From Bacteroides sp. CAG:530 (GTDB lineage: Bacteria; Bacteroidota; Bacteroidia; Bacteroidales; Bacteroidaceae), in assembly GCA_000434735.1 (NCBI GenBank), contig FR881229.1:21530-85529 (forward strand): a DNA stretch of 64,000 bases, read 5' to 3'. Below the pieces are notes generated by a model. The model ran no database searches and had not been told where the DNA came from. It saw nothing but the letters and a program-made list of their open reading frames with translations. Below, in pieces: positions 53,354 to 63,637 of this stretch; within the stretch, counting starts at the first letter, position 1; each line of letters opens with the position of its first letter. A program made the position numbers and the translations under genes.

Positions 53354-54628
53354 TTACAAATCGAATCCTATATCAGAACGGAAATATTTCTTTTCGAAAT
53401 TAATCTTTCCTGCGTTAATAAATGACTGCTTCAAAGCTTCGTCCTTATTGGCTCCGTAAGAGCTTACAGCAATTACACGTCCGCCATTGGTTACTACCTG
53501 ACCGTCTTTTACTGCTGTTCCGGCATGGAATACGATGCTTCCGCCTGCCTTAGCGTCTTCAATGCCTTCCATAGGATAGCCTTTTCCGTAAGCTTCGGGA
53601 TAACCGCCTGATACCAACATAACACAAACAGCAGAGCGAGGATCGAACTCAATAGTCTGTTCTGCCAAATTGCCGTTTGCCACACCTTCGAGCAAGTCAA
53701 CTAAATCGCTTTTGATACGGAGCATTACGCTTTCTGTTTCAGGGTCGCCCATACGTACGTTGTATTCTATAACCATAGGCTCTCCCTTAACATTAATCAA
53801 GCCGAAGAAGATAAAGCCTTTATAGTCGATACCTTCGGCAGCCAATCCTTCTACGGTAGGACGGATAATGCGGTCTTCTACCTTCTTCATCCATACAGCA
53901 TCGGCAAACGGAACAGGAGATACAGAACCCATACCACCGGTGTTCAGTCCTTTATCGCCTTCGCCAATACGCTTGTAGTCTTTAGCTTCGGGCAGAATCT
54001 TATAGTCCTTACCATCGGTAAGTACAAATACCGAGCACTCTATACCGCTCAAAAACTCTTCTATAACAACAGTTGCAGAGGCATTGCCGAACATACCGCC
54101 CAGCATTTCTTTCAACTCTTTCTTCGCTTCGTCTAATGTAGGAAGTATCAGCACTCCCTTTCCTGCGCACAGACCGTCGGCCTTAAGTACGTATGGAGCC
54201 TCAAGTGTTTCAAGGAAAGCCAAACCTTCTTCCAGATTATCGGCTGTAATGCTCTTATATCCGGCTGTAGGAATGTTATGACGCTGCATAAAGCATTTGG
54301 CAAACTCCTTACTGCCTTCGAGCACAGCTCCTGCTTTCGACGGACCAATAACAGGTACTCCGCACAACGCTTCGTCGTTCTTAAAGAAGTCGTATACACC
54401 CTTTACCAATGGGTCTTCGGGTCCTACTACTACCATATCAACACCGTTTTCGATGACAAACTTCTTGATGCCTTCAAAATCGTCGGCTTTGATAGCTACA
54501 TTTTCTCCAACTTCACGTGTTCCGGCATTTCCCGGAGCGATATATAATTTCTCGATTTTGGGACTTTGGGCAATTTTCCATGCCAATGCATGTTCACGTC
54601 CTCCAGAACCTAACAGTAAGAGTTTCAT
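53354..54628 (-). CDS. purD: Phosphoribosylamine-glycine ligase
   Basis: The 424-residue protein is a complete GAR synthetase of purine synthesis: [23 protein letters not shown] at the start, [20 protein letters not shown], the ATP-grasp core ([57 protein letters not shown]) and [15 protein letters not shown]. It ligates glycine to phosphoribosylamine with ATP. No other pur genes are adjacent. It is in a leftward series between the dipeptidyl peptidase and a membrane-protein gene. Confidence 0.97.
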   Translation of the reverse strand: MKLLLLGSGGREHALAWKIAQSPKIEKLYIAPGNAGTREVGENVAIKADDFEGIKKFVIENGVDMVVVGPEDPLVKGVYDFFKNDEALCGVPVIGPSKAGAVLEGSKEFAKCFMQRHNIPTAGYKSITADNLEEGLAFLETLEAPYVLKADGLCAGKGVLILPTLDEAKKELKEMLGGMFGNASATVVIEEFLSGIECSVFVLTDGKDYKILPEAKDYKRIGEGDKGLNTGGMGSVSPVPFADAVWMKKVEDRIIRPTVEGLAAEGIDYKGFIFFGLINVKGEPMVIEYNVRMGDPETESVMLRIKSDLVDLLEGVANGNLAEQTIEFDPRSAVCVMLVSGGYPEAYGKGYPMEGIEDAKAGGSIVFHAGTAVKDGQVVTNGGRVIAVSSYGANKDEALKQSFINAGKINFEKKYFRSDIGFDL

Positions 54629-54660
54629 ATACTTGTAAGTTTATATATTATTGAATATAG

Positions 54661-56937
54661 TTATTTAAGATGTTCTTCAAAATAGCGGGTAATGTGCTCG
54701 TGCAAGTGCACACGGTCTTTACCTACCATATTATGTCCTGCTTCGGGATATACGAAGAAATCGGGGTGAGTACCAGCATTGATACATGCACGCAAGAAAG
54801 AATAACTATGCTGCGGAACGCATGTAGGGTCTTCTCCACCGATAATCACTTCCAAACGGCCTTTCAGATTGCCAGCCTTATTACGCAAGTTGGCTTCTTT
54901 ATAACCTTCTGGGTTAGATTGAGGAGTATCCATATAGCGTTCGCCGTACATTATTTCGTAGAACTGCCAATCGATTACCGGACCTCCGGCTACACCTACC
55001 TTGAATATATCAGAGTAAGTAAGCATCAAATTGGTTGTCATGAAACCTCCGAAGCTCCATCCGTGTACGCCAATCTTATCGGCATTAACATACGGAAGAG
55101 ACTGAAGGAACTTGGCGCCAAGCACTTGGTCTTTCATTTCTTCTGTACCCAAATGACGGAAAGTGCAGTTTTCGAATGCCAATCCACGGTTATCGCTACC
55201 ACGGCTATCTAATGTGAGAACTACATATCCCAACTGTGCCATGTACAAATCCCATCCTCGTGCACCGTAGAAACGTACATTGTGTATCATCTGTGCGTGC
55301 GGACCGCCGTATACGTAAATCACTGCCGGATATTTCTTGTTCGGGTCGAAGTTTACCGGCTTAACCAAACGGTAATACAAATCTGTAGTACCATCGGCTG
55401 CTTTAAATGTACCAAGCGAAATTTCGGGCAAGTTATATTGTTCTTTCAACGGGTCTGTAGCGGTAAACAGAGTAGTTCCTTTCTTTCCGTTAGTAGGAAG
55501 CAAGCTAACAACACGTGCTACAGAGTTAGAACTGAAGTTATCGATGATATACATTCCGTTTGCCGACAACTGAACATTGTGCATACCGTCTTTCTCGCCG
55601 ATAAGAACACGCTTGCCGTTCTTTACGTTAAGGCTGAACACGTTAGTCTGCAACGGAGAAATCTCGGTGCTACCTATGATGATTTCTTTCTTGGCAACGT
55701 TAAATCCGTATATATCCTGTACCAACCAGTCGCCTTGTGTAAGAGCGGTAGTCTTGATGCGTTCTCTATACTTAAATCCTGCCATTTTACCTTCACGCAG
55801 TTCTGGATATACACTAACCTTTGTATCCATCAGATACAAATGATTATATCCGTCGCGCCCGCTCTGATAAATAAATTTGGTTGAATCCCAAGGCAAGAAC
55901 ACTAACGGATGCAGCGGTTCTACATACTTGGCATATTCTTCTTCGTACAACACATCTTCTTTCGCTCCGGTCTGCGCATCGTAACGCACCAACTGCGAAT
56001 GATTCTGATCGCGGTTCAACTCGATAACGTAAATCTTCTTTTCATCGGGAGCCCAACTGATGTTAGTAAAATAACGGTCGGTAGGATCGCCTGCCTGCAA
56101 ATAAACAGTCTTTCCGCTCTTCACGTCGTACACACCCACTGTTACCTTATGGCTTGTCATGCCTGCCATAGGATATTTATCAGCTTCGAGTGTAGCGATG
56201 CGTGTAGTAGTGTTTACCTGAGGATAATCGGTCACCATGCTCTGATCCATGCGATAGAAAGCTAAGTAAGTACCCTTAGGGCTCCAGAATGTACCCTTAG
56301 AGATACCGAACTCATTACGATGTACAGCCTGTCCGTAAACAATGCCGGTAGTTTTGTCGGCATCCATCAAAACAGGATTTACAGCCGAACTGTAGTCACC
56401 TTTCTGAGCTATATAAAGACTCTCGCCGCAAGTGTAAGCTATGCAACCATTCTCTTTACAGAAATCGAAGTTTGTAGCACCGTCTCCATCAATACGAAAC
56501 AAATTGGTAACTTTATCTTGAGCAAAGTCGTACCATACCATGTAAGAACGGCTTTTATTCGCCTCGTCAGAACGAGTCATGAAAGCCACGACTTTCTTTT
56601 CGCCCCACGGCATCATAGCCGACTGCAATGAACGCAAAGGTTTCAAAGCGGCAGTCTTATAAGGCATTTCGCCTTTCAATGCTGCGTTAACCTTATCTAT
56701 CGTAACCAAGACTGTTTCTTTTCCTGTAGTCTTATCTATAGTTTTAATGTCGTCTACATCGGTGCGGATACATACATTGCCCCACCATTTCAATCCCGAC
56801 ATATTCTTAGGCACCAAGTTATAGTAATTGCTTCCGCCAGGAATAACGTCTTCCAGAGTGAACGCTTTCTTTTCTTGAGCCAACAAAGACATACTCATCA
56901 TACAAAACAACATTAATAATTGAAATATTCGCTTCAT
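54661..56937 (-). CDS. S9-family dipeptidyl peptidase (DPP IV-like), exported
   Basis: A 758-residue serine peptidase with signal peptide (about 1-20). The N-terminal beta-propeller (DPPIV_N) includes SPKGTYLAFYRMDQSMV, where the substrate-anchoring region of DPP IV is expected, and SWAPDEKKIYVIELNRDQNHSQLV. The C-terminal alpha/beta-hydrolase domain has VYGGPHAQ, the nucleophile elbow GWSFGGFMT, an Asp in GGEDPTCVP and His in YPEAGHNM. It should remove X-Pro or X-Ala dipeptides from peptides in the periplasm. It begins 12 bp after the stop of the rlmL-type gene, so the two are co-transcribed. Confidence 0.93.
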   Translation of the reverse strand: MKRIFQLLMLFCMMSMSLLAQEKKAFTLEDVIPGGSNYYNLVPKNMSGLKWWGNVCIRTDVDDIKTIDKTTGKETVLVTIDKVNAALKGEMPYKTAALKPLRSLQSAMMPWGEKKVVAFMTRSDEANKSRSYMVWYDFAQDKVTNLFRIDGDGATNFDFCKENGCIAYTCGESLYIAQKGDYSSAVNPVLMDADKTTGIVYGQAVHRNEFGISKGTFWSPKGTYLAFYRMDQSMVTDYPQVNTTTRIATLEADKYPMAGMTSHKVTVGVYDVKSGKTVYLQAGDPTDRYFTNISWAPDEKKIYVIELNRDQNHSQLVRYDAQTGAKEDVLYEEEYAKYVEPLHPLVFLPWDSTKFIYQSGRDGYNHLYLMDTKVSVYPELREGKMAGFKYRERIKTTALTQGDWLVQDIYGFNVAKKEIIIGSTEISPLQTNVFSLNVKNGKRVLIGEKDGMHNVQLSANGMYIIDNFSSNSVARVVSLLPTNGKKGTTLFTATDPLKEQYNLPEISLGTFKAADGTTDLYYRLVKPVNFDPNKKYPAVIYVYGGPHAQMIHNVRFYGARGWDLYMAQLGYVVLTLDSRGSDNRGLAFENCTFRHLGTEEMKDQVLGAKFLQSLPYVNADKIGVHGWSFGGFMTTNLMLTYSDIFKVGVAGGPVIDWQFYEIMYGERYMDTPQSNPEGYKEANLRNKAGNLKGRLEVIIGGEDPTCVPQHSYSFLRACINAGTHPDFFVYPEAGHNMVGKDRVHLHEHITRYFEEHLK

Positions 56938-56949
56938 ATTATCTAAGTA

Positions 56950-58599
56950 TTAATCGTTTGATTCATTGTTATCTTTCTCTAAATCATGCTTTGGGTGCAT
57001 GTAGCGAGGTGCCGGAGCCTGTTTAGGACGTCCGTCATCGGTAGAAGGACGAGAAGGACGCTTAGGTTCTTCCTTATATTTGAATTCTTTTCTTGGTTCT
57101 CTGCCGAAATCCTTCTTAGAATCTCTGTCAAAGTCTTTCTTGAATTCTCTTTTCGAATCTCTATTGAAATCTTTTTTGAACTCCTTCTTGAATTCGCCAC
57201 GACGTTCGCGAGTAAATTCCTTGCCATCGCCAGCCTTACGCTCACGGCTGAAGCTTCTGCGTTCTCCCGAATCCTTACGGTCGAAGCTACGACGTTCTTT
57301 GCCTTCGCCATCTTCGCGCTTACGGTCGCCTCTGAAAGACGGTTTGCGATCGCGGTCGCCATCCTTCTTATAGCCTACTCTTTCGCCAGTGCGACGCGGA
57401 CGGGCAGCACGTTCTTCACGCTTTGGTTTGAATTCTTCTCCTTCATTATCGCTACGGAAAGCTTTATATTTTCCGTCGAACAGCTGATATTTACGGAACT
57501 GACACTCTAATGCGCCATTAAACAATGGAATCTTAACAGATGGTTTCAAACCAATCTGGTCGAAACATTCGTCACGATAGCTCAATATCCAGGCATCGTT
57601 TCCTGTAAAGGCATGTTTCAAACGTTCGCCTATCATCTGATAAAGATCGAGCAAGTCGCCCGACGAGATACGCTCTCCATAAGGCGGGTTAGTGATGATA
57701 ATGCTTTTTTCTGCAGGCTGTTCAAACTGCTGGAAGGGCTGAATCTTCAAGATTACATCTTTAGTAACACCGGCTGCCTTCACGTTATGAGTAGCAATCT
57801 CATTAGCCTTCGGGTTATTATCATAACCGTAGATTTTATGATTGAACTCGCGCTCTTGCGAATCATCATTATATATAGAATCGAATAATTCCTGATCGAA
57901 GTCTTTCCACTTCTCGAATCCGAACTCCTTACGGAATACGCCCGGAGCAATGTTACGTGCTATAAGAGCCGCTTCGATGGGGATAGTACCCGAACCACAC
58001 ATAGGGTCTATCAAATCGCATTCGCCTCTCCATCCTGTCATCAGAATCATACCGGCAGCCAACACCTCGTTAAGAGGAGCTTCCACTTGCTCCTGACGGT
58101 AGCCACGACGGTGAAGTGATTCGCCAGAGCTATCGAGCGACAAAGTACATTGGTCTTCGGCAACATGGATATTGAACGAAACATCCGGATTGTTGATACG
58201 TACCGACGGACGATTTCCTGTTTTCTCGCGGAAATAGTCAACAATGGCATCTTTTACCTTATAAGCTACAAACTTAGAATGGCGGAACTCATTAGAGAAC
58301 ACCACTGCATCTACGGCAAAGCTGCTCATGTTATCCAGATAGTTTTCCCATTCAATGCTCTTCACAGCCTCGTATACCTCGTCAGCAGTCTTGGCAGAAA
58401 AATGTTTGATAGGTTTTAATATGCGAATTGCTGTGCGCAGACAAAAGTTAGCACGATACATCATGGCTTTATCGCCTGTAAACGACACCATACGGCGTCC
58501 TATCTCGATATTGCTGGCACCCAGCTCGGTGAGTTCTTGCGCTAAGACTTCTTCCAATCCCTGAAATGTCTTGGCTATAAGCTCGAATTCTTGATTCAT
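56950..58599 (-). CDS. rlmL: THUMP-domain rRNA/RNA N2-guanosine methyltransferase (RlmL-type) with long charged tail
   Basis: A THUMP domain (about 1-160: ELIAKTFQGLEEVLAQELTELGASNIEIGRRMVSF) is followed by a class I methyltransferase domain with DPMCGSGTIPIEAALIARNIAPG, YGYDNNPKA and the catalytic NPPY (IITNPPYGERIS). This equals the N-terminal half of E. coli RlmL, which methylates 23S rRNA G2445. From about residue 385 there is a tail of some 165 residues made almost only of R, K, D, E, F and G (SFRGDRKREDGEGKERRSFD; KKEFKKDFNRDSKREFKKDF), not part of the fold and likely disordered and RNA-binding. The gene has its own -7 box. Confidence 0.9.
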   Translation of the reverse strand: MNQEFELIAKTFQGLEEVLAQELTELGASNIEIGRRMVSFTGDKAMMYRANFCLRTAIRILKPIKHFSAKTADEVYEAVKSIEWENYLDNMSSFAVDAVVFSNEFRHSKFVAYKVKDAIVDYFREKTGNRPSVRINNPDVSFNIHVAEDQCTLSLDSSGESLHRRGYRQEQVEAPLNEVLAAGMILMTGWRGECDLIDPMCGSGTIPIEAALIARNIAPGVFRKEFGFEKWKDFDQELFDSIYNDDSQEREFNHKIYGYDNNPKANEIATHNVKAAGVTKDVILKIQPFQQFEQPAEKSIIITNPPYGERISSGDLLDLYQMIGERLKHAFTGNDAWILSYRDECFDQIGLKPSVKIPLFNGALECQFRKYQLFDGKYKAFRSDNEGEEFKPKREERAARPRRTGERVGYKKDGDRDRKPSFRGDRKREDGEGKERRSFDRKDSGERRSFSRERKAGDGKEFTRERRGEFKKEFKKDFNRDSKREFKKDFDRDSKKDFGREPRKEFKYKEEPKRPSRPSTDDGRPKQAPAPRYMHPKHDLEKDNNESND

Positions 58600-58631
58600 T
58601 TTATTTAGATTACGTAATTCTGTTATTTTTG

Positions 58632-58639
58632 CAAAAGTA
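58632..58639 (-). promoter_or_regulatory. -7 box of the rlmL-type operon
   Basis: Read leftward, TACTTTTG fits TAnnTTTG, 33 bp before the start codon of the methyltransferase gene. Confidence 0.5.
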
Positions 58640-58658
58640 GATATTTTTACTCAGTCAA

Positions 58659-59315
58659 TCAATAGATTGATGGCGGTTTCTTTATGCCAAATACATTGTT
58701 TACATTATGACCTACAGACAATTTCAGTTCCTCGGCTGATATGTGGCGTATGGCGGCCGCTCTATTATATAATTCATCGATAGAAACATTGCTTTCATCG
58801 GTCTCTAAGAACAACCGTTCTATCGGAATTTCTTTCATAACCTGACTGTTATAATGTTCTCCGAAAGAAAGATAAAACCCCTGACGCAAAAGACTGTCGG
58901 CTTGCTGCGGCTTTCCGCGGAACCCGTGCATTATCCATGGCAAAACGGGGCGCATTTTCTTTTTTATAGCTATAAGCTCATCAACCGATTTCACACAGTG
59001 GATTATCAAGGGCTTGCTATACTCTTCGGATATACGCACAATTTCTTCAAATGCTTTTTGCTGTATATGGTATGGACACAGAGTCAACTTATCCAACCCC
59101 ACTTCACCTAAAGCCAACACCCGAGGGTCGGACAAGATATTTTCCATACGTTCTATCTGACAAAAGAGGTTCTCCGCAGTAAGACGCCACGGATGAACTT
59201 CGGCAGATACATAGACAGCCTCTACGGGTATCTCATTCTGCAGTACAGGACAACTCAACAAAACTTCTTCTGGAGCTGAATCAGTAAAACGATGTGTGTG
59301 GATATCTTTCAGCAT
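58659..59315 (-). CDS. TatD-family metal-dependent hydrolase
   Basis: The protein is 218 residues from the ATG at 59315, where it begins MLKDIHTHRF; the frame is open upstream, but those codons overlap yidD and match nothing. Metal ligands of the TatD barrel are present: HxH (His6, His8), Glu in ALGEVGLDK, His in IIHCVKS, His in IMHGFRG and Asp in FLETDES. TatD proteins are Mg-dependent 3'-5' nucleases. This one is shorter than classical TatD (about 260) and belongs to a compact Bacteroidales variant. It is the last gene of rnpA-yidD-tatD. Confidence 0.87.
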   Translation of the reverse strand: MLKDIHTHRFTDSAPEEVLLSCPVLQNEIPVEAVYVSAEVHPWRLTAENLFCQIERMENILSDPRVLALGEVGLDKLTLCPYHIQQKAFEEIVRISEEYSKPLIIHCVKSVDELIAIKKKMRPVLPWIMHGFRGKPQQADSLLRQGFYLSFGEHYNSQVMKEIPIERLFLETDESNVSIDELYNRAAAIRHISAEELKLSVGHNVNNVFGIKKPPSIY

Positions 59316-59331
59316 TTCGATGATTGTTTTT

Positions 59332-59553
59332 TTAAGGGACGGGATCATAGCCTGAGCCTCCCCACGGATGACAACGTAACAATCGGCGTATAGCAAGATA
59401 CAGTCCTTTAATGGGTCCGTGCTTTTTCAGAGCCTCGACTGCATATTGCGAACAAGTTGGGGTAAATCTGCATGACGGTGGAGTAAATGGAGAAATACAC
59501 CTCTGATAAAAGTAAATAGGTATCAGCAGCAGATTAGTAAGCAGTTTTTTCAT
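59332..59553 (-). CDS. yidD: Membrane protein insertion efficiency factor YidD
   Basis: The 73-residue protein carries the YidD signature: [65 protein letters not shown], with three conserved Cys. It is a small amphipathic inner-membrane-associated protein that helps membrane insertion together with YidC. It overlaps rnpA by 4 bp, the conserved rnpA-yidD arrangement. Confidence 0.96.
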   Translation of the reverse strand: MKKLLTNLLLIPIYFYQRCISPFTPPSCRFTPTCSQYAVEALKKHGPIKGLYLAIRRLLRCHPWGGSGYDPVP

Positions 59554-59951
59554 GCCATAACGAATTTCTCTGCTACAAGCTGAAGCAGTCTTTTCACCTT
59601 TTCTTCTACTTCGGCAGAAGGATGCAATGAATTATCAAGCCAAATGAAAGCGATAGCTGCCTTCTTGCCTTTAGCGTTTAAGGCATCAGTCAACAAAGAC
59701 TTGTTCTTGCGCAAGGCTTCTCTTATCTGTCTTTTTACCCTGTTACGTTTCACGGCACGTTTAAAACGTTTCTTTGGAACACTTATCAGAAAAGAAGCTG
59801 TTGGGTATCCTTCTCCATCTACCGGCATGTATACGATACGCAATGGATAGGCAGGCAGCGACTTGCTTCCCCCCGAAAACAATTTCTCGATTAAAAGAAG
59901 GCTATTCAAACGTTCCGCCTTATGGAATGTATGTTTTTCTGTTTCTGCCAT
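59550..59951 (-). CDS. rnpA: Ribonuclease P protein component
   Basis: The 133-residue basic protein starts [28 protein letters not shown] and contains the RNR motif ([21 protein letters not shown]), which binds the RNase P RNA and the 5' leader of pre-tRNA. The frame is open 18 codons further upstream, but the added residues overlap the hemD terminator and do not belong to the family. It is followed by yidD and a tatD-type gene. Confidence 0.94.
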   Translation of the reverse strand: MAETEKHTFHKAERLNSLLLIEKLFSGGSKSLPAYPLRIVYMPVDGEGYPTASFLISVPKKRFKRAVKRNRVKRQIREALRKNKSLLTDALNAKGKKAAIAFIWLDNSLHPSAEVEEKVKRLLQLVAEKFVMA

Positions 59952-59970
59952 AATTGGAAGGATAAGGATA

Positions 59971-60049
59971 TTATATAAAAATAAAACGCGGACTACATGG
60001 AGCAAGACGCAATACGCAGTATGGCACCGCCGTTCCCATATAATCCGCG
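59971..60049 (-). terminator. Terminator of the hemD operon
   Basis: CGCGGA (59987-59992) pairs with TCCGCG (60044-60049), and TACATGG with CCATATA extends the stem with one mismatch, around a 35-nt loop. Read leftward the stem is followed by TTTTATTTTTATATA. Confidence 0.7.
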
Positions 60050-60081
60050 GTTTACGGTTTTTGAGAAATCAATATTCTCTA

Positions 60082-60828
60082 TTATTTGTTATGCTTACGA
60101 ATAAACATATCAAGTGCAGCTGTCATAGAAGGAGCTTCTGCTGTAGGGGCTTCCAAGTCAAGACGAAGTCCTGCGTCTTTAACCGCCTTAGCAGTTGTTG
60201 GTCCGAAACAACCTATAGCAATGTCGCCCTGTTCAAAATTAGGGAAGTTCTTCAGCAACGATTGAATACCCGACGGACTAAAGAATACCAACATATCATA
60301 ATCGAATTTCTCTTCAGGCGTGAAGTCATTGCTTACGGTACGATACATCACCGCTTCTGTATGCTGAATCTTATTCTGATCCAATGCATTTTTAATCTCA
60401 TCGTTATGTACATCCGACATCGGTATAAAATACTTTTCGCCAGAATGTTTTACGATAAGCGGAAGCAAGTCTTGAAACTTACCTGTTGCTCCGAAAAATA
60501 CTTTGCGCTTACGGTACTGTACATATTTTTGAATATACAAAGAGATTGTTTCTGAAGTACAGAAATACTTCATTGTTTCAGGTATCGTAACACGCAACTC
60601 AGTGCACAGATTAAAAAAGTGATCTATAGCGTGACGTGAAGTGAATACAACGGCTGTATGATCCAGAATTGAAACTTTCTGCTGTCTGAATTCTTTTGCT
60701 GTCAGACTCTCTACTTTTATAAAGGGGCGAAAATCTATTTTCACACCGTATTTCTCAGCTATCTCAAAATAAGGCGACTTTTCTGATGCTGGCTTGGGCT
60801 GAGAAACAAGGACTTTCTTAATATTCAA
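60082..60828 (-). CDS. hemD: Uroporphyrinogen-III synthase
   Basis: The 248-residue protein has the loosely conserved HemD two-lobed pattern: KVLVSQPKPASEKSPYFEIAEKYGVKIDFRPFIKVE, TAVVFTSRHAIDHFF, MLVFFSPSGIQSLLKNF and IGCFGPTTAKAVKDAGLRLDLEAPTAEAPSMTAALDMFI. It cyclises hydroxymethylbilane with inversion of ring D. HemD is poorly conserved, but the order of these motifs and its position after a DUF4271 gene, as seen in other Bacteroidales, support it. Other heme genes are not in the window. Confidence 0.88.
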   Translation of the reverse strand: MNIKKVLVSQPKPASEKSPYFEIAEKYGVKIDFRPFIKVESLTAKEFRQQKVSILDHTAVVFTSRHAIDHFFNLCTELRVTIPETMKYFCTSETISLYIQKYVQYRKRKVFFGATGKFQDLLPLIVKHSGEKYFIPMSDVHNDEIKNALDQNKIQHTEAVMYRTVSNDFTPEEKFDYDMLVFFSPSGIQSLLKNFPNFEQGDIAIGCFGPTTAKAVKDAGLRLDLEAPTAEAPSMTAALDMFIRKHNK

Positions 60829-60840
60829 TGTACTAAATAT

Positions 60841-61674
60841 TTAATAAAAAACATCGTTTAAGCAAGCGATGCCTTTCCACAACAAAACGAGAGGTATCAC
60901 TTCGAGGGCACAAAAGTACACAATAAAATGCAGAAAACCATAAAAACGGTAGAAAAAGTTTCGTATACACTTGAAAAACAATAGGAACTTAGCAGAAACC
61001 AATGTAGTCAGTAGCAGAAACTTACTCGTTTCAAAATCTAAATTCAAATATACAATCAACAAAATTACGGGAATCAGAACCAAACTGCACCCACTCATAA
61101 GCCCCCAATAGGACTGCATCCATAAACTGTTCTTTTCTTTGTTAAAAAATATCCAATTCACAAAGGCATATGCACACCATTTACATGCTACATAAGCAAG
61201 AATGGCAGCTATGTATATTCCCAACAAAACAGAATGTGAAACAAAGCGCAATAACAGCGGATTTGTTTCGGAAACATAACTATATATAGCTATGCCAGAA
61301 AGAATACTCGTCACCAAAACGAGGGCGGAAATGTACTGTCCACCGGCACCTGCGGTTTCATCAAACAGGCTGGCGCGTTCTTTATACTGAAAGAGATTCT
61401 TCAGACGCTGTAAAATAAACTTCTTACCACGACTGAATGAATAGGCATAAAGCACAAAGCATAAGACTATCAAACAAGAGACCACAGCGTCCGAGCGCAA
61501 CATATATGGCAATGGCTCACCCTGCATGCCTGCGCCATTGGCCAACTGCACGCTACGCATCAAAGCAGCATCAAGCACCTGCTGATGATTTTGCATCAGA
61601 ACGTTGATGTACTCCATACCCATATGGCAACTGTCTTGAATCATAGTCTCTAAAACTTTATCAGATGGCTGCAA
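60841..61674 (-). CDS. DUF4271 multi-pass membrane protein
   Basis: The 277-residue protein has a soluble N-terminal region with IQDSCHMGMEYINVLMQ and about seven membrane helices (VVSCLIVLCFVLYAYSFSRG; GIYIAAILAYVACKWCAYAFVNWIFF; FYGFLHFIVYFCALEVIPLVLLW). DUF4271 proteins are restricted to Bacteroidetes and typically lie just before hemD, as here, 12 bp away; their function is unknown. The gene overlaps the end of the LOG gene by 14 bp, so translation is probably coupled. Confidence 0.85.
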   Translation of the reverse strand: MQPSDKVLETMIQDSCHMGMEYINVLMQNHQQVLDAALMRSVQLANGAGMQGEPLPYMLRSDAVVSCLIVLCFVLYAYSFSRGKKFILQRLKNLFQYKERASLFDETAGAGGQYISALVLVTSILSGIAIYSYVSETNPLLLRFVSHSVLLGIYIAAILAYVACKWCAYAFVNWIFFNKEKNSLWMQSYWGLMSGCSLVLIPVILLIVYLNLDFETSKFLLLTTLVSAKFLLFFKCIRNFFYRFYGFLHFIVYFCALEVIPLVLLWKGIACLNDVFY

Positions 61675-62248
61675 ATTTACGAATTTCTTTGCTCCAAACA
61701 GGAGTAGTGTATAATAAATCGACCGCTTCCTCGGGCGAATTGGCTACTTGCCAGATGGCACCATGCTCAGGACGCATGAAACGTTGCTCTATCGACTGGT
61801 GCAGCATTTCAAGCAAGGGATTAAAATAGCCGTTTACGTTGAGTATCACAATGGGGTTGAGATAAAGCCCCAACTGCTTCCATGTAATTACTTCAAGGAG
61901 CTCTTCTAACGTTCCGCATCCGCCGGGCAACGCTATGCATCCATCCGACAGATTCGCCATCGTTTGCTTACGCTCATGCATGGTTTCGGTCTCTACCAAT
62001 TCGGTTAGCCCTTTGTGATGCCAACCTTGTTCTACCATGAAATGAGGGATAACACCCGTAACCGTACCACCGGCTTGCAGGGCGGCATCGCTCACCGTAC
62101 ACATCAGACCCAAGCAACCTGCTCCGTTTATCAAATTAATATGCTTTTGCGCCAACAATTCGCCTAAGCGAGACGCCGCATCAAAATAAACGGCATCTAT
62201 CTTAGTGCTCGATGCGCTGTATACGCATACATTTTTAATATCGTTCAT
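61661..62248 (-). CDS. LOG-family protein (TIGR00730, nucleotide 5'-monophosphate phosphoribohydrolase-like)
   Basis: The 195-residue protein is a Rossmann-fold LOG protein: VCVYSASSTKIDAVYFDAASRLGELLAQ, LINGAGCLGLMCTVSDAALQAGGTVTGVIP, MHERKQTMANLSDGCIALPGGCGTLEELLEVITWKQLGLY. The PGGxGTxxE motif is the nucleotide-monophosphate binding and catalytic site. Plant and bacterial LOG enzymes release a base from cytokinin riboside or purine 5'-monophosphates; the natural substrate in Bacteroidales is not established. It heads the LOG-DUF4271-hemD series. Confidence 0.92.
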   Translation of the reverse strand: MNDIKNVCVYSASSTKIDAVYFDAASRLGELLAQKHINLINGAGCLGLMCTVSDAALQAGGTVTGVIPHFMVEQGWHHKGLTELVETETMHERKQTMANLSDGCIALPGGCGTLEELLEVITWKQLGLYLNPIVILNVNGYFNPLLEMLHQSIEQRFMRPEHGAIWQVANSPEEAVDLLYTTPVWSKEIRKFAAI

Positions 62249-62263
62249 AATGCAAATAGAGAG

Positions 62264-62320
62264 ATAAATAAAAAGCTGCGGCCGAAGTCTGCGTTACGCC
62301 CAACTTCTGCCACAGCTTTC
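62264..62320 (-). terminator. Rho-independent terminator of metK
   Basis: AAAGCTG-GGC-AAGT and ACTT-GCC-CAGCTTT form a long stem with small bulges around a 14-nt loop. Read leftward it is followed by TTTTATTTATC, about 25 bp after the metK stop codon. Confidence 0.85.
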
Positions 62321-62344
62321 CTATTATAATAATAATGGACGTTA

Positions 62345-63637
62345 TTACAATCCAAATGCTTCTTTTACCTTGTCTACGTAATCAAGCTTTTCCCAAGTGA
62401 AGAGTTCTACCTCTACATCCTTATCGCCTTCGTAAGCCGATTCGAAATGCTTGGTAACCACTTTCGGCTCACGACCCATGTGTCCGTAAGCAGCAGTTTC
62501 GCTATAGATAGGATTACGCAGTTTCAGACGTTCTTCAATTGCACGCGGACGCATGTCAAACAATTCGTCTACCTTCTTAGCAATCTCGCCATCACTCATA
62601 TTTACATGGCTACGGCCATATGTATTTACGAAGATATTGATAGGACGTGCTACACCGATAGCGTATGAAACCTGAACAAGAGCTTCGTCGGCTACGCCGG
62701 CTGCAACCAAGTTCTTAGCGATATGACGCGCTGCATAGGCCGCACTACGGTCTACCTTACTTGGGTCTTTTCCAGAGAAAGCACCTCCACCGTGAGCACC
62801 TGCACCTCCATAAGTATCTACGATAATTTTACGTCCGGTTAAGCCTGTATCACCATGAGGGCCACCGATAACAAACTTACCTGTAGGGTTAACATAATAC
62901 TTAATCTGATCGTTGAACAACTTCAATACATCAGGATTATGTATTTCTGCTATAACACGCGGCATCAATATTTCCACCACGTCTTTATGTATCTGTGCCA
63001 GCATCTGTTCGTCTGCCTTAAGCTGAGCTTCTTTCGAAGCGTTTTCGGGCTGAATAAACTCATCGTGTTGAGTAGATACTACAATTGTATCAATACGTAC
63101 CGGACGACGGTTGTCATCGTACTCTACAGTAACCTGACTCTTTGAATCCGGACGAAGATAAGTCATATATTTGCCTTCACGACGGATTTCGGCCAAAACC
63201 AACAGCAATCTATGAGCCAAGTCGAGAGTAAGCGGCATATAGTTTTCAGTCTCGTTAGTAGCGTAACCAAACATCATACCTTGGTCGCCTGCGCCTTGGT
63301 TCATCGGGTCTTCACGTTCTACGCCACGGTTGATATCAGGACTCTGTTCGTGTATAGCCGAAAATACGCCACACGAATTGCCCTCAAACATGTATTCGCT
63401 CTTGGTGTAACCAATCTTGTTGATTACCTCACGCGCTACACGCTGCAAATCGATATACGCTTTGGTTTTCACTTCTCCTGCCAGCACTACCTGACCGGTA
63501 GTTACCAATGTTTCGCAAGCTACTTTAGAACTGGGGTCATAAGCCAACAGTTTGTCAAGCACAGCGTCGGAAATCTGATCCGCCACTTTGTCGGGGTGTC
63601 CTTCAGACACCGATTCGGATGTGAATAAATATCCCAT
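62345..63637 (-). CDS. metK: S-adenosylmethionine synthase (methionine adenosyltransferase)
   Basis: The 430-residue protein is full length for the longer Bacteroidetes-type MetK. Motifs are [22 protein letters not shown] (ATP and Mg binding), the [12 protein letters not shown] loop, [42 protein letters not shown] and [17 protein letters not shown]. It makes SAM from methionine and ATP. The gene is monocistronic. Its long leader contains a SAM-II-like aptamer (63727-63776), which indicates feedback control by its own product. Confidence 0.98.
   Translation of the reverse strand: MGYLFTSESVSEGHPDKVADQISDAVLDKLLAYDPSSKVACETLVTTGQVVLAGEVKTKAYIDLQRVAREVINKIGYTKSEYMFEGNSCGVFSAIHEQSPDINRGVEREDPMNQGAGDQGMMFGYATNETENYMPLTLDLAHRLLLVLAEIRREGKYMTYLRPDSKSQVTVEYDDNRRPVRIDTIVVSTQHDEFIQPENASKEAQLKADEQMLAQIHKDVVEILMPRVIAEIHNPDVLKLFNDQIKYYVNPTGKFVIGGPHGDTGLTGRKIIVDTYGGAGAHGGGAFSGKDPSKVDRSAAYAARHIAKNLVAAGVADEALVQVSYAIGVARPINIFVNTYGRSHVNMSDGEIAKKVDELFDMRPRAIEERLKLRNPIYSETAAYGHMGREPKVVTKHFESAYEGDKDVEVELFTWEKLDYVDKVKEAFGL

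Noticed and set aside
59332..59396. Longer tatD-type protein starting at 59396
   Set aside because: The extra 27 codons overlap yidD; the conserved start MLKDIHTHRF at 59315 is the family N-terminus.
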